Shown here piece by piece: positions 1 to 7,946 of a DNA stretch of 64,000 nucleotides. The position numbers and the translations under genes are program-made. Position 1 is the first letter of the stretch. Each line of letters starts with the position of its first letter. Under the pieces are notes generated by a model. The model was not told where the DNA came from. It worked only from the letters and a program-made list of their open reading frames with translations, and searched no databases. The stretch is from Pedobacter ginsenosidimutans (GTDB lineage Bacteria > Bacteroidota > Bacteroidia > Sphingobacteriales > Sphingobacteriaceae), in NCBI RefSeq assembly GCF_001442625.1, contig NZ_LMZQ01000011.1:31525-95524 (forward strand), given 5' to 3'.

Positions 1-1978
1 CCGATAATGATGTTGCTACAGTAGTTAAAGTTGAACCGTAGGCATAATCACGAATATTTTGGTTATTCTGCAAACCATATCCTATCCTAAGTTTCAGATC
101 ATCGATCGCTTTTACGTCTTTAAGAAATTTTTCCTGTTTAAGTTTCCAGGCGAATGCACCAGAATAAGTGGTTACCCATCTGTTATTAGCTGCAAATTTG
201 GATGACCCATCATTACGGACGTTAAGCGTAATATTATACTTATCATCGTATTTAAAATCAATACGACCGAAATAGGACTCTCCAGCTGTTTGCCCTTTAT
301 CACCAGAGTTGGTTGCCGTTGTGGCATCACCACCATTTATGGCCTGTACATTATTGCTGGGAAAATTTGTTCTCTTTGCCGATACGTTTTCATAATCCCA
401 CAGCTTAGACTCGTGCCCAACCATTGCATTCAGGTTATATTTGCTGGCAAAAGAATGTGAGTAGGTTAGGTAATTGGTAAGGGAATAAAATGTATTTTTT
501 CCGCTAAAATAAGTTGCCGAATTAGAAGTCTTGGAGTAAGCGCCCATGGTATAAATAGGATCAAACTGATCTTCGGTAGCCGTCGTAAAATTCCCTGATA
601 TCTCATTGCGTAGTGTAAGTCCTTTAGTAAACTGAACTTCAGCATAAGCATTTCCGAATAACTCGTAGCGGTTTTTAAGGTCTTTTACAATTTTTGCCAA
701 AGCAAATGGATTGGTTCCCGTAGCGCCATAAATATTGGGATCATTGCCACCCCAGGTACCATCTGGATTTACCACATTTACATCCGGCGTTTGATTTAAC
801 GCCTGCCTGATTACGCCTGATTGAGAAGTAGTTACATTTTCTTTTACATTTGCCAATTGCAGGCTCACCCCCATTTTTAACCAATCGGTTGTTTTGTTAT
901 CCAGGTTTAAGCGGCTTGAGATCCTTCTGAAATCCGATCCCAAAGCAATTCCGTCCTGAGAAAAATAAGTTCCTGAGAGATAATATTTTGTTCTGGCATC
1001 GCCTCCTGTAAGAGCCACATTATGATTCTGCATCAGCGCGGTCCTGAATAAGGCTTTTTGCCAATCCGTTCCCACACCAAGGTATGCCGGATTTGCAAAC
1101 TGCGGTCTGAGATCATAACCAATAATCGCGGCCTTTTCATTCATAAAGGTTGCATATTCCCTGAGGTTCATCACATCATAGTATTTGGGCAATGCCTGAG
1201 CACCGGCATATCCATCATAACTGATTACCGGTGGACCAGAAATCCCCCGCTTGGTAGTGATGATAACCACACCGTTGGTTGCCTGTGCGCCATAAATAGC
1301 TGTAGCGGATGCATCCTTCAAAATATCTATTGAAGCGATTTCTGAGGGATTGATGCTGGATAATGGATTTGTACCCTTATCACCTGTTGAAGGCAAGATC
1401 TGAAGACCATCTACTACATATAAGGGAGGGTTATTGCTAAAGCCTGAGAGTCCACGGATCTGAACCGAGACACCACCACCGGGCTGGCCCGAAATCTGCT
1501 GTACTACAACGCCGGGAACTTTTCCCTGCAGTGCCTGATCAACAGTAGTAGGCTGTGTTCTAAGGAGTTCTTTGCCAGAAATCGAAGATATAGATCCCGT
1601 AAGATCACTCCTGGCCTTATCACCATAGCCAATTACAACAACTTCATCTAGTTTTGTAGATTCGATCCTTAAAATAACATTGATGATGCTACCATCACCT
1701 ATCATTATTTCCTGTGATTGAAAACCGATCATTTTGAAAACAAGTACATCTCCAGTATTTGCCCTTATAGAATACTGTCCCTGTTCATTTGTTGATACAG
1801 CCGTGTTCTTAGCCTTGAGCAGCACAGTCGCTCCGCGCAAGGGTGCGGGATTATCGCTCCCTACGATCTTTCCTGTAATCTGCCTCTCCTGAGCATAGCT
1901 TTTTAAGTGCAGAAGCACTAAGAAAATTACCACCAGCAAAAAAGCCGGTAATTTCCGAATAGAAATTGTTTGGTTCAT
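1..1978 (-). CDS. SusC/RagA-type TonB-dependent outer-membrane receptor (3' part outside window)
   Basis: About 659 N-terminal residues are present; the gene continues past the left edge. SusC proteins import oligosaccharides through the outer membrane with TonB energy, together with a SusD lipoprotein. Visible are a signal peptide ending in KSYAQ, a carboxypeptidase-regulatory-like domain (ITGKIVG to about residue 110), a TonB-box-like DEVVVIGYG, and a plug domain with GVVVQQISGQPGG, PLYVVDG and DASATAIYG, followed by the first barrel strands. The ATG at 1978 is preceded by AACCAAAATAAACCAAAT and fits the signal peptide. Substrate is not readable. A divergent GH5 enzyme lies about 970 bases upstream and may share its target polysaccharide; that link is inference. 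Confidence 0.93.
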   Translation of the reverse strand, partial: MNQTISIRKLPAFLLVVIFLVLLHLKSYAQERQITGKIVGSDNPAPLRGATVLLKAKNTAVSTNEQGQYSIRANTGDVLVFKMIGFQSQEIMIGDGSIINVILRIESTKLDEVVVIGYGDKARSDLTGSISSISGKELLRTQPTTVDQALQGKVPGVVVQQISGQPGGGVSVQIRGLSGFSNNPPLYVVDGLQILPSTGDKGTNPLSSINPSEIASIDILKDASATAIYGAQATNGVVIITTKRGISGPPVISYDGYAGAQALPKYYDVMNLREYATFMNEKAAIIGYDLRPQFANPAYLGVGTDWQKALFRTALMQNHNVALTGGDARTKYYLSGTYFSQDGIALGSDFRRISSRLNLDNKTTDWLKMGVSLQLANVKENVTTSQSGVIRQALNQTPDVNVVNPDGTWGGNDPNIYGATGTNPFALAKIVKDLKNRYELFGNAYAEVQFTKGLTLRNEISGNFTTATEDQFDPIYTMGAYSKTSNSATYFSGKNTFYSLTNYLTYSHSFASKYNLNAMVGHESKLWDYENVSAKRTNFPSNNVQAINGGDATTATNSGDKGQTAGESYFGRIDFKYDDKYNITLNVRNDGSSKFAANNRWVTTYSGAFAWKLKQEKFLKDVKAIDDLKLRIGYGLQNNQNIRDYAYGSTLTTVATSLS

Positions 1979-2631
1979 ATTTGGTTTATTTTGGTTTGTT
2001 TCGCCCTTAATTAACGGCATCTCCAGGAACAACGAGACATAAGAGTTTATTCTTCCCTAACACTGACCCTAATTGCTTGCCATTAATTATTGGCTTTGAA
2101 TATTCAAATATAGTTTCAAGTCAAATTGACGAATGCCTCAAATGATACAAAGAAGGATATTTTTGTTACATGGCTATCGGTAGCATTTTGATTAGAAAGC
2201 TGAATAAAACATCTTTAAACACTGAAAAACAGATAAATAACTAAAAAACAAGAGAATTCTGCTTTATAAAAACATCTCTCCCTTATGTAACATTTTATCA
2301 CTTTTAAGCTTTATCCGGAAATGATTCTGTTAACTTAAGTCACATAAATCCCCTAAAACCATTTACGTTTTTAACGGATAATTATAAGCAACCCTAGCCT
2401 ATAAAACTCCAAAATTAACGGGCAACATTTGTTACCTATTTAGTAACATATATGCCCTTTGTACAGATTACCTATCGCTACTTTTAATTGTTAGTATGCA
2501 GATCCTATAAACCGATGGACCGTTCTTAATTTTATAATCAGCGTGCTGCTGGTTCGAATCAGTATTACCATCCATTGCAGGTTTATCAGCTTCAGCCTAC
2601 TAATAATAACCACATCTAACCAAAAACAATT
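1979..2631. other. Intergenic control region between divergent susC and GH5 units
   Basis: About 650 AT-rich bases with no convincing gene. It holds the AACCAAA doublet next to the susC start (1979-1996) and the TATATTTG element at 2105-2112. On the plus strand, TTTG near 2458 followed by TACTTTTA near 2477 is a weak promoter candidate for the rightward unit. Confidence 0.5.
2105..2112 (-). promoter_or_regulatory. Putative -7 element for the leftmost susC
   Basis: On the minus strand this reads TATATTTG, an exact match to the Bacteroidetes -7 consensus TAnnTTTG. TTTG-like sequences lie upstream, but none sits at the ideal distance. It would give a 5' leader of roughly 115-120 bases before the ATG at 1978. 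Prediction only. Confidence 0.35.
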
Positions 2632-2874
2632 ATGAGCATGAAAATTATCAATCTAACAAGGCTGTTAGAACCAACAAGACTGCGGCTCCGGCTAATGCCG
2701 AGAAGTGCATGGCCCGTCAGTGTACAAACAATCGGAAACAGAAAAAATACAACATCAACCGATGGTAACAAACCACTTTCCTGTATTAACTTAATAAAAA
2801 AGGAAGGCAAAGCGCATTACCTGCACCGATGGTTTCCAATCCGCTCAATAAAAAAACTATCTGTAAAAAGCTAG
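2632..2874 (+). CDS. Possible 80-residue basic small protein, or untranslated leader of the GH5 gene
   Basis: I do not recognise this product. The ATG is preceded by CTAACCAAAAACAATT, the kind of AACCAA leader seen before several real genes here, which is the main argument for translation. The predicted protein is Arg/Lys-rich with no signal peptide, membrane segment or known motif. It sits 73 bases ahead of the GH5 start in the same direction, so it could be a short upstream ORF in a long leader, a decayed gene, or chance. Confidence 0.2.
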   Translation: MSMKIINLTRLLEPTRLRLRLMPRSAWPVSVQTIGNRKNTTSTDGNKPLSCINLIKKEGKAHYLHRWFPIRSIKKLSVKS

Positions 2875-2947
2875 TCGTTTAACCTATTATTAGCTGTTAT
2901 TGGATCAAATATCAATACAGTTCACTAACCAAATCATCTATAACAAT

Positions 2948-4645
2948 ATGAGAACCTTAAAATATTTTATGGGCATCTTCCTGTTCCTTTTAGTAACAAG
3001 ATGTCAAAAGCCGGAAGTTACCGTTCCAGAATCGGATACGACTAATAAAACAACTGCCAGGGCGTTAACCGCAACCAGTTATCCAAGTTATAATGTATCA
3101 CCTCTTCCACCCGACCAATCAGGGGTAAACAGCACTGCAATGCAGCTCTCGGCAAAATTCAAACTGGGCTGGAATATAGGCAATACACTTGAGGCAATTG
3201 GCGGCGAAACAAACTGGGGCAATCCTATGGTTAGCCAGGCACTTATCGATCAGGTGAAAAGAAGCGGTTTTACTGCCGTTCGGATCCCTTGCTCATGGAA
3301 CCAATACATGGCCAACAGTGCTACCGCACAACTTCAGCAATCATGGCTGAACAGGGTAAAGCAGGTTGTGCAATACTGTGTTAACGATGGGCTGTATGTA
3401 ATATTAAATATCCATTGGGACGGAGGCTGGCTGGAGAACAACTGTACCACAGCCCAACAGGCCGCGGTTAACGCCATGCAAAAAGCTTTTTGGGAGCAGA
3501 TTGCCACACAGATGCGTGATTTTGACGAGCATGTTATGTTTGCCAGTGCTAACGAACCTGCGGTATCAGATGCTACCGGAATGGGCGTTCTGCTTTCCTA
3601 TCATCAAACCTTTGTAAATGCGGTCAGATCAACTGGTGGCCGAAATAGTTATAGGGTGTTGGTTATCCAGGGGCCCACAACCAACATTGAATACACCAAT
3701 AATTTAATGAATACCCTACCCACCGATCCTGCAGCCAATCGCCTGATGGTTGAAGTACACCATTATACTCCTTTTAATTTTGCCGGTCTCACGCAGGACG
3801 TAAGTTGGGGCAATATGTTTTATTATTGGGGTGATGGATATCATTCCACTACTGACGCTTCACGGAATGCTACCTTTGGCGAGGAATCAAATGCCGGAGC
3901 AGATTTTTCGCTGATGAAGACCAAGTATATTGACAAGGGCATTCCGGTTATATTGGGAGAATATGGCGCAATCCGGCGGTCGACAACGCTTTCTGGAGAT
4001 GCGTTGACACTCCATCTGGCCAGCAGAGCATACTATATAAACCATGTCACCCACCAGGCACTCTTAAATGGCTTACTTCCATTTTATTTCGATGATGGAT
4101 CAAGTGGAAACAATGCATTCAGAATCATTGACAGGCAGACAAACGGAGTTGCTGATCAGCAAGGTCTTGCCGCAGTGGTGCAGGGAGCGCAAAATAACAC
4201 AAGCTCAACCATTCAGGTGGGACAAGTTTACCAGATTGTAAACAGATACAGCTTTAAGGCATTGGAAATTGGAGGATGGGGTACTGCCAATCAAACACCC
4301 GCTCAGCAGTGGGCTTATGTAGCGGGGGCAAACCAACAATTCAAAGTGGAAGATGCAGGAGGTGGATATTACAGGCTAACACCAATGCATGCCACCGGAA
4401 AGTGTTTAGAAATTAATGGCTGGAGCACTGCTGATGGCGGCCAGGCAACTTTATGGGATTACAGTGGTGGTGCAAATCAAAAATGGTCAATTCAGATTAC
4501 CACAAATGGATTTTATAGAATCATTAATGTAAATAGCGGAAAGGCTTTGGATATCAATGGATCGTCACTCAACAATGGTGGCACAGCTATTCAATGGTCT
4601 TATAGTGGTGGTCGTAATCAGCAGTGGGCATTTTTGAAAATATAA
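2948..4645 (+). CDS. GH5 endo-beta-glucanase/xylanase-type lipoprotein with C-terminal ricin-type (CBM13-like) lectin domain
   Basis: Secreted endo-hydrolase predicted to cut beta-1,4-glucan, xyloglucan or xylan. The preferred start is the ATG at 2948 rather than an upstream TTG, because it begins a lipoprotein signal (LLVTRC, lipid Cys19). The GH5 barrel covers about residues 60-400: GWNIGNTLEA near the start (typical of subfamily GH5_4), acid/base Glu203 in ANEP, nucleophile Glu338 in ILGEYG. Residues 425-565 form a beta-trefoil with three QxW-type units (QQWAY, LWDYSGGANQKW, QWSYSGGRNQQW) that should bind polysaccharide. A 565-residue GH5 plus lectin is plausible for a cell-surface enzyme. 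Exact substrate is unresolved. Confidence 0.92.
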   Translation: MRTLKYFMGIFLFLLVTRCQKPEVTVPESDTTNKTTARALTATSYPSYNVSPLPPDQSGVNSTAMQLSAKFKLGWNIGNTLEAIGGETNWGNPMVSQALIDQVKRSGFTAVRIPCSWNQYMANSATAQLQQSWLNRVKQVVQYCVNDGLYVILNIHWDGGWLENNCTTAQQAAVNAMQKAFWEQIATQMRDFDEHVMFASANEPAVSDATGMGVLLSYHQTFVNAVRSTGGRNSYRVLVIQGPTTNIEYTNNLMNTLPTDPAANRLMVEVHHYTPFNFAGLTQDVSWGNMFYYWGDGYHSTTDASRNATFGEESNAGADFSLMKTKYIDKGIPVILGEYGAIRRSTTLSGDALTLHLASRAYYINHVTHQALLNGLLPFYFDDGSSGNNAFRIIDRQTNGVADQQGLAAVVQGAQNNTSSTIQVGQVYQIVNRYSFKALEIGGWGTANQTPAQQWAYVAGANQQFKVEDAGGGYYRLTPMHATGKCLEINGWSTADGGQATLWDYSGGANQKWSIQITTNGFYRIINVNSGKALDINGSSLNNGGTAIQWSYSGGRNQQWAFLKI

Positions 4646-4687
4646 ACATTACAAACCAACAATCTGATACTGTTGCTCAGCATTTAT

Positions 4688-4721
4688 GTCAGGCGCTATC
4701 AGGTCTTTTAGGCAGCCTGAC
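4688..4721 (+). terminator. Weak hairpin after the GH5 gene
   Basis: GTCAGGC and GCCTGAC form a 7-bp stem around a large loop, 42 bases after the GH5 stop. There is no clear T-tract, so a terminator role is only possible. Confidence 0.25.
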
Positions 4722-4746
4722 TAAAAGAGAACTTCATACAATACAA

Positions 4747-4804
4747 TGAAAAAATTTCAGTCCCGTGAACTGAAAAAATTTCAGAAAAAATGAAAATTTT
4801 TCAG
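4747..4804 (+). promoter_or_regulatory. Array of three TGAAAAAATTTCAG-type palindromes upstream of hsp20
   Basis: Boxes at 4747-4760 and 4771-4784 read TGAAAAAATTTCAG; the one at 4791-4804 reads TGAAAATTTTTCAG, the mirror form. Boxes 2 and 3 with flanks make a longer near-perfect inverted repeat (GAACTGAAAAA ... TTTTTCAGTTC). Spacing is 24 and 20 bases. This looks like an operator or enhancer for the small heat-shock gene; the binding factor is unknown. Confidence 0.5.
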
Positions 4805-4836
4805 TTCGACAGCTATAATTACTTTATTTTCACCAC

Positions 4837-4852
4837 TGGCATAGCAGTTGAT
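4837..4852 (+). promoter_or_regulatory. Possible sigma-54-type -24/-12 promoter of hsp20
   Basis: The bases TGGCATAGCAGTTGAT match the sigma-54 pattern TGGCAC-N5/6-TTGC with correct spacing between GG and TTG, deviating at the last C (TTGA). It lies 32 bases after the palindrome array and about 87 before the start codon. Inference only. Confidence 0.35.
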
Positions 4853-4938
4853 CAGTCAAAATGGGACAATCAGCGTCCAGAGAAAATTAATTGATTTATA
4901 GTCCATTTATTATTAAAAATTGTAAAGGAGAAAACACT

Positions 4939-5379
4939 ATGACATTGGTTAAATTCAATCCGGAAAAAAAGAACAGCTCATTATTGCCAGGCTTTAATGA
5001 CATTTTTGAATCAGTACTCGGCGACACTTTTTTTACCGACCGCCGTTTAAGCAGCGTTCCAGCTGTAAATATCTCGGAGTCAGCCGACCACTATCACATT
5101 GAGCTTGCTGCACCCGGACTTAAAAAAGATGATTTCCGCGTTTCGGTAGAGCGGGACATGCTTACTATCTCAACTGAAACAAAAAACGAAAATCTCAGCG
5201 AAGGAAGAACCTATAACAGAAAAGAGTATAGTTATTCGGCCTTCACAAGATCTTTCACACTTCCTGAAAGTGCTGACGTTGAAAAGATCAGTGCAAGCTA
5301 TAACGATGGGATTCTGAAACTTGAACTTCCTAAAAAAGAGGAAGCCAGGGCTGTCGCCAGGCAGATCGAAATCCAATAA
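4939..5379 (+). CDS. Hsp20/alpha-crystallin small heat-shock protein
   Basis: An ATP-independent holdase chaperone that binds unfolding proteins in the cytoplasm. The 146-residue product has an N-terminal arm (LLPGFNDIFESVLGD), an alpha-crystallin domain (PAVNISESADHYHIELAAPG to about residue 130) and the conserved DGILKLELPK strand. The ATG at 4939 is chosen because AAAGGAG lies just before it and the family's usual length fits; an upstream in-frame start would add 16 unlikely residues. Monocistronic: a strong terminator follows. The palindrome array and sigma-54-like site upstream suggest stress control independent of its neighbours. Confidence 0.95.
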   Translation: MTLVKFNPEKKNSSLLPGFNDIFESVLGDTFFTDRRLSSVPAVNISESADHYHIELAAPGLKKDDFRVSVERDMLTISTETKNENLSEGRTYNRKEYSYSAFTRSFTLPESADVEKISASYNDGILKLELPKKEEARAVARQIEIQ

Positions 5380-5383
5380 AAAA

Positions 5384-5402
5384 ATGCCGCTATATGCGGC
5401 AT
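5384..5402 (+). terminator. Rho-independent terminator after hsp20 (symmetrical)
   Basis: ATGCCGC/GCGGCAT with a TATAT loop, extended by A-tract on the left and T-tract on the right. It starts just after the hsp20 stop and could act in both directions. Confidence 0.85.
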
Positions 5403-5565
5403 TTTTTTTATCACGACTTCGAATCAATAGACTTAAAAAAGAGCTGATGGCAACTGAAAGATCAATGCATTGCCCCCTCTAAGCTGGAATAGAGTTCTAA
5501 CACCCGGCCAATTAACCAGTTAATGCAATGTGTGAGAACGGAAGGTAAATCCGCCTGCTTTCGCA

Positions 5566-7335
5566 CTAAAAGCGTTTTTCAGGGTTAATTAATGGTAAAC
5601 TGAAATAAAAAACCGAGCCCTTTTTTAACTGGCTTTCTGCCCATATTTTTCCGCCATGTCTCTGTATAATCTCGGCAGATAGATAAAGTCCTATTCCAAA
5701 ACCGGCAACAGTACTCATCCGATTGTTTTCTACCCGGTAAAACCGTTCGAATAGTTTTGGGATATCGTTTTCATCTATTCCCATCCCATGATCCATTATG
5801 CGGAACACGGCTGTACCGTCCTCAAGATAACTGTCAATAGTTATTTCACTATCAACCGGCGAATATTTCACCGCATTGCTGATCAGATTATTAACCACAT
5901 GTCCAAGTTTGTCCCTGTCTGCGTTAACAAAAAAACCTGGCTGAAATACAAACTTTATATTATGGTTGTTTACCGTTGCAATATATTCCTCCACCACTTC
6001 CTTAAGCAGGACAGACATTTCTATGGGCTGAAAATCCATCAGCATTTTTCCCGACTCCAAACGCGAGAGGCTGAGAAAACCATTGATCATGCCTGTCATT
6101 TTATTGATCTGACGCTCAGCGCCGTGGAGGGCCTTATCTGGAAAGCCGTTCAAGGTACCTCTGGCTTTCAGCTGCATCACCTGAATATACCCTTTCATGG
6201 AAGTAAGCGGTGTTTTGAGTTCGTGACTAACCATCGCAATAAAATCGTTCTTCCGTTGTTCATCCCTTTTCTGATCTGTCACATCCATCAGCACGGCATA
6301 AAAGCTATCAAAATCGCCATAACTGCTTTTTTTAAACTTGCCTACTATCCTCATCCAACGGTTATCACCGGAAATAAGATGCCTGATGGGATAGGTGTAA
6401 TCAAGCGGCTTTCCAAGATTGATACAATCCTGAAGGACCTCCTGGAGCGCTGACAGATATTCACTGTCAACACTGCTCAACACCATAGGCCAGTTGATTT
6501 CCCCCTCCAATGGCAGGCCACAGAGTTTCCTGAACCGCTCTGATACTTCAACCCGTCCTGTTTTAATATCCAGGTTACAACTGCCCAGCTCGGCGGCATC
6601 GAAGGCCGACTGTAGGTTATCTTCACTCTCCCTAAGTGCATCGAGTGCATCTTTAAGCTGACCGTTGACTTCTTTCTGAAGATCATTGACTGCTGCGAGT
6701 TTTTCATTGATAGTCTCGAGCTCCTGTGTCCTTAGCCTAACTGTATTTTCAAGATTTTCGTTGAGTTCATCTGCATTTTTTCGTGCCGCTTCAAGTTCCC
6801 TGTTCCTGGTTTCCAAAAGCAACTGGTTTTTCTTCAGCTCGCTCAAATCAGTAATAATGACGCTTAGTGAAGTACCTTCATCAAGGTTAAGCGCCTTTAG
6901 AGAGAGTTGAACCGGCAAGGAAGTCCCGGAGCTGTTGATGATATCGACTTCTGCCCTGGTGTCCACTTCCCACGCTCCATCGATCGTTTCTTTGACAAAG
7001 GCCTGATCTTCTGTTGAAAAAAATGCCAAAAAATTTAAACCGATAACTTTTTCTAAAGGTAGCCCCAAAAGCCTTGCGAGTTGTGAGTTGCAATACAGTA
7101 TCCTGTATGATTCATCGAGTGTAAGTGCGCTTTCGGTCATCTGTTCGATAAAGATCCTGTAGGTATGATCAGCACTCTTAAGCGTAAAAAGCTGATGACC
7201 ATCCTGACCATTTACAATCAGGGCATCAACTTCTCCAGAGCGGATCGCATGGATAATATCGTTGGCTTCCTCGAGCTGAATACGAAGTTCTTCATAGGCC
7301 CGCTCGAGCTTGATATGTTCACTTGACTTCTGCAT
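5566..7335 (-). CDS. PAS-domain sensor histidine kinase, last gene of the kai operon
   Basis: Cytoplasmic histidine kinase of 589 residues with no membrane segment. Order: helical start (1-45), PAS domain (about 55-165), coiled coil (165-240), second PAS/PAC-like domain (about 243-355), HisKA with His371 in VSHELKTPL, then HATPase_c with an N box (NNLISNAVKYS) and G boxes (DHGMGI, GFGIGLYLS). It starts 3 bases after the second kaiB, so it should be the output kinase of this Kai system. Unlike cyanobacterial SasA it has no KaiB-like N-terminal domain; the two separate KaiB proteins may supply that contact (inference). No response regulator is adjacent; a lone receiver is encoded at 14495. Confidence 0.92.
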   Translation of the reverse strand: MQKSSEHIKLERAYEELRIQLEEANDIIHAIRSGEVDALIVNGQDGHQLFTLKSADHTYRIFIEQMTESALTLDESYRILYCNSQLARLLGLPLEKVIGLNFLAFFSTEDQAFVKETIDGAWEVDTRAEVDIINSSGTSLPVQLSLKALNLDEGTSLSVIITDLSELKKNQLLLETRNRELEAARKNADELNENLENTVRLRTQELETINEKLAAVNDLQKEVNGQLKDALDALRESEDNLQSAFDAAELGSCNLDIKTGRVEVSERFRKLCGLPLEGEINWPMVLSSVDSEYLSALQEVLQDCINLGKPLDYTYPIRHLISGDNRWMRIVGKFKKSSYGDFDSFYAVLMDVTDQKRDEQRKNDFIAMVSHELKTPLTSMKGYIQVMQLKARGTLNGFPDKALHGAERQINKMTGMINGFLSLSRLESGKMLMDFQPIEMSVLLKEVVEEYIATVNNHNIKFVFQPGFFVNADRDKLGHVVNNLISNAVKYSPVDSEITIDSYLEDGTAVFRIMDHGMGIDENDIPKLFERFYRVENNRMSTVAGFGIGLYLSAEIIQRHGGKIWAESQLKKGSVFYFSLPLINPEKRF

Positions 7336-7338
7336 AAC

Positions 7339-7653
7339 TTAATAACTGATCCCCAAACCTTTCAATACTTTCTCTCTGTCGGAGCAGTCCCCGATCAACT
7401 TCTTGATAGGAATTGGCGATTTTTTGATCAACATCGGAATGGCCGTCACATCATCCTGCTGCACTAACAAGGGCTGCTGATGTGCATCAATAATATCCAG
7501 CTCGTACCTGCCTGCAATAAATTCCTCACATATTGCGCGGATGTTGACAACTGCCCTTGCGGAAACCGGTGATGCACCTGCAATAAAAAGCCTAAGCGAA
7601 AAAAAATCAGCGCTTTGGGTACTATCTGGATGATCCGGGTTTCCTGTCTGCAT
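7339..7653 (-). CDS. kaiB: Divergent KaiB-like protein
   Basis: A 104-residue thioredoxin-fold KaiB family member, one of two in tandem. The core resembles KaiB (LRLFIAGASPVSARAVVNIR, TAIPMLIKK, GDCSDREKVLKGLGI), but it has a roughly 17-residue N-terminal extension and changes such as LLVQQDD where the companion protein has QLAEGDQ. KaiB proteins switch fold to bind the CI ring of KaiC; divergence suggests this copy has a different partner or phase. It lies 2 bases after the first kaiB and 3 before the kinase, so all four genes are likely one transcript. Confidence 0.85.
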   Translation of the reverse strand: MQTGNPDHPDSTQSADFFSLRLFIAGASPVSARAVVNIRAICEEFIAGRYELDIIDAHQQPLLVQQDDVTAIPMLIKKSPIPIKKLIGDCSDREKVLKGLGISY

Positions 7654-7655
7654 AA

Positions 7656-7943
7656 CTAATTTTTAATCTTTGCACGTATATCCAGTCCAACCAGAACCTT
7701 TTCCTCATTTGAAAGGTCACCAATAATTTTGCGGACTGGTTCAGGCACTTTTTTTACCAGTGTCGGAATGGCAAATATCTGATCACCCTCAGCCAGCTGT
7801 GGTTTTTCCAAAAGATCGATCACCTCAATGCTATACTTACCTTTCAGATGCTCCTCGCAGAGCTTTTTCAGGTTTTCAAGCGCAGCTACCGATTTACTTG
7901 TTTTCCCGGCAACATACAGCCGGAGTTCATATGCTTTCCCCAC
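7656..7943 (-). CDS. kaiB: KaiB clock-type protein
   Basis: The 95-residue product is the more canonical Kai[57 protein letters not shown] and EEKVLVGLD all parallel cyanobacterial KaiB. Its known role is binding KaiC and sequestering or releasing partner proteins. It follows kaiC by 3 bases. No kaiA is seen in the window, so regulation should differ from the three-protein cyanobacterial oscillator. Confidence 0.92.
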   Translation of the reverse strand: MGKAYELRLYVAGKTSKSVAALENLKKLCEEHLKGKYSIEVIDLLEKPQLAEGDQIFAIPTLVKKVPEPVRKIIGDLSNEEKVLVGLDIRAKIKN

Positions 7944-7946
7944 TAT

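Noticed and set aside
5788..6453. 221-codon ORF on the plus strand opposite the histidine kinase
   Set aside because: It is antisense to a kinase with complete domains, and its product has no recognisable domain.
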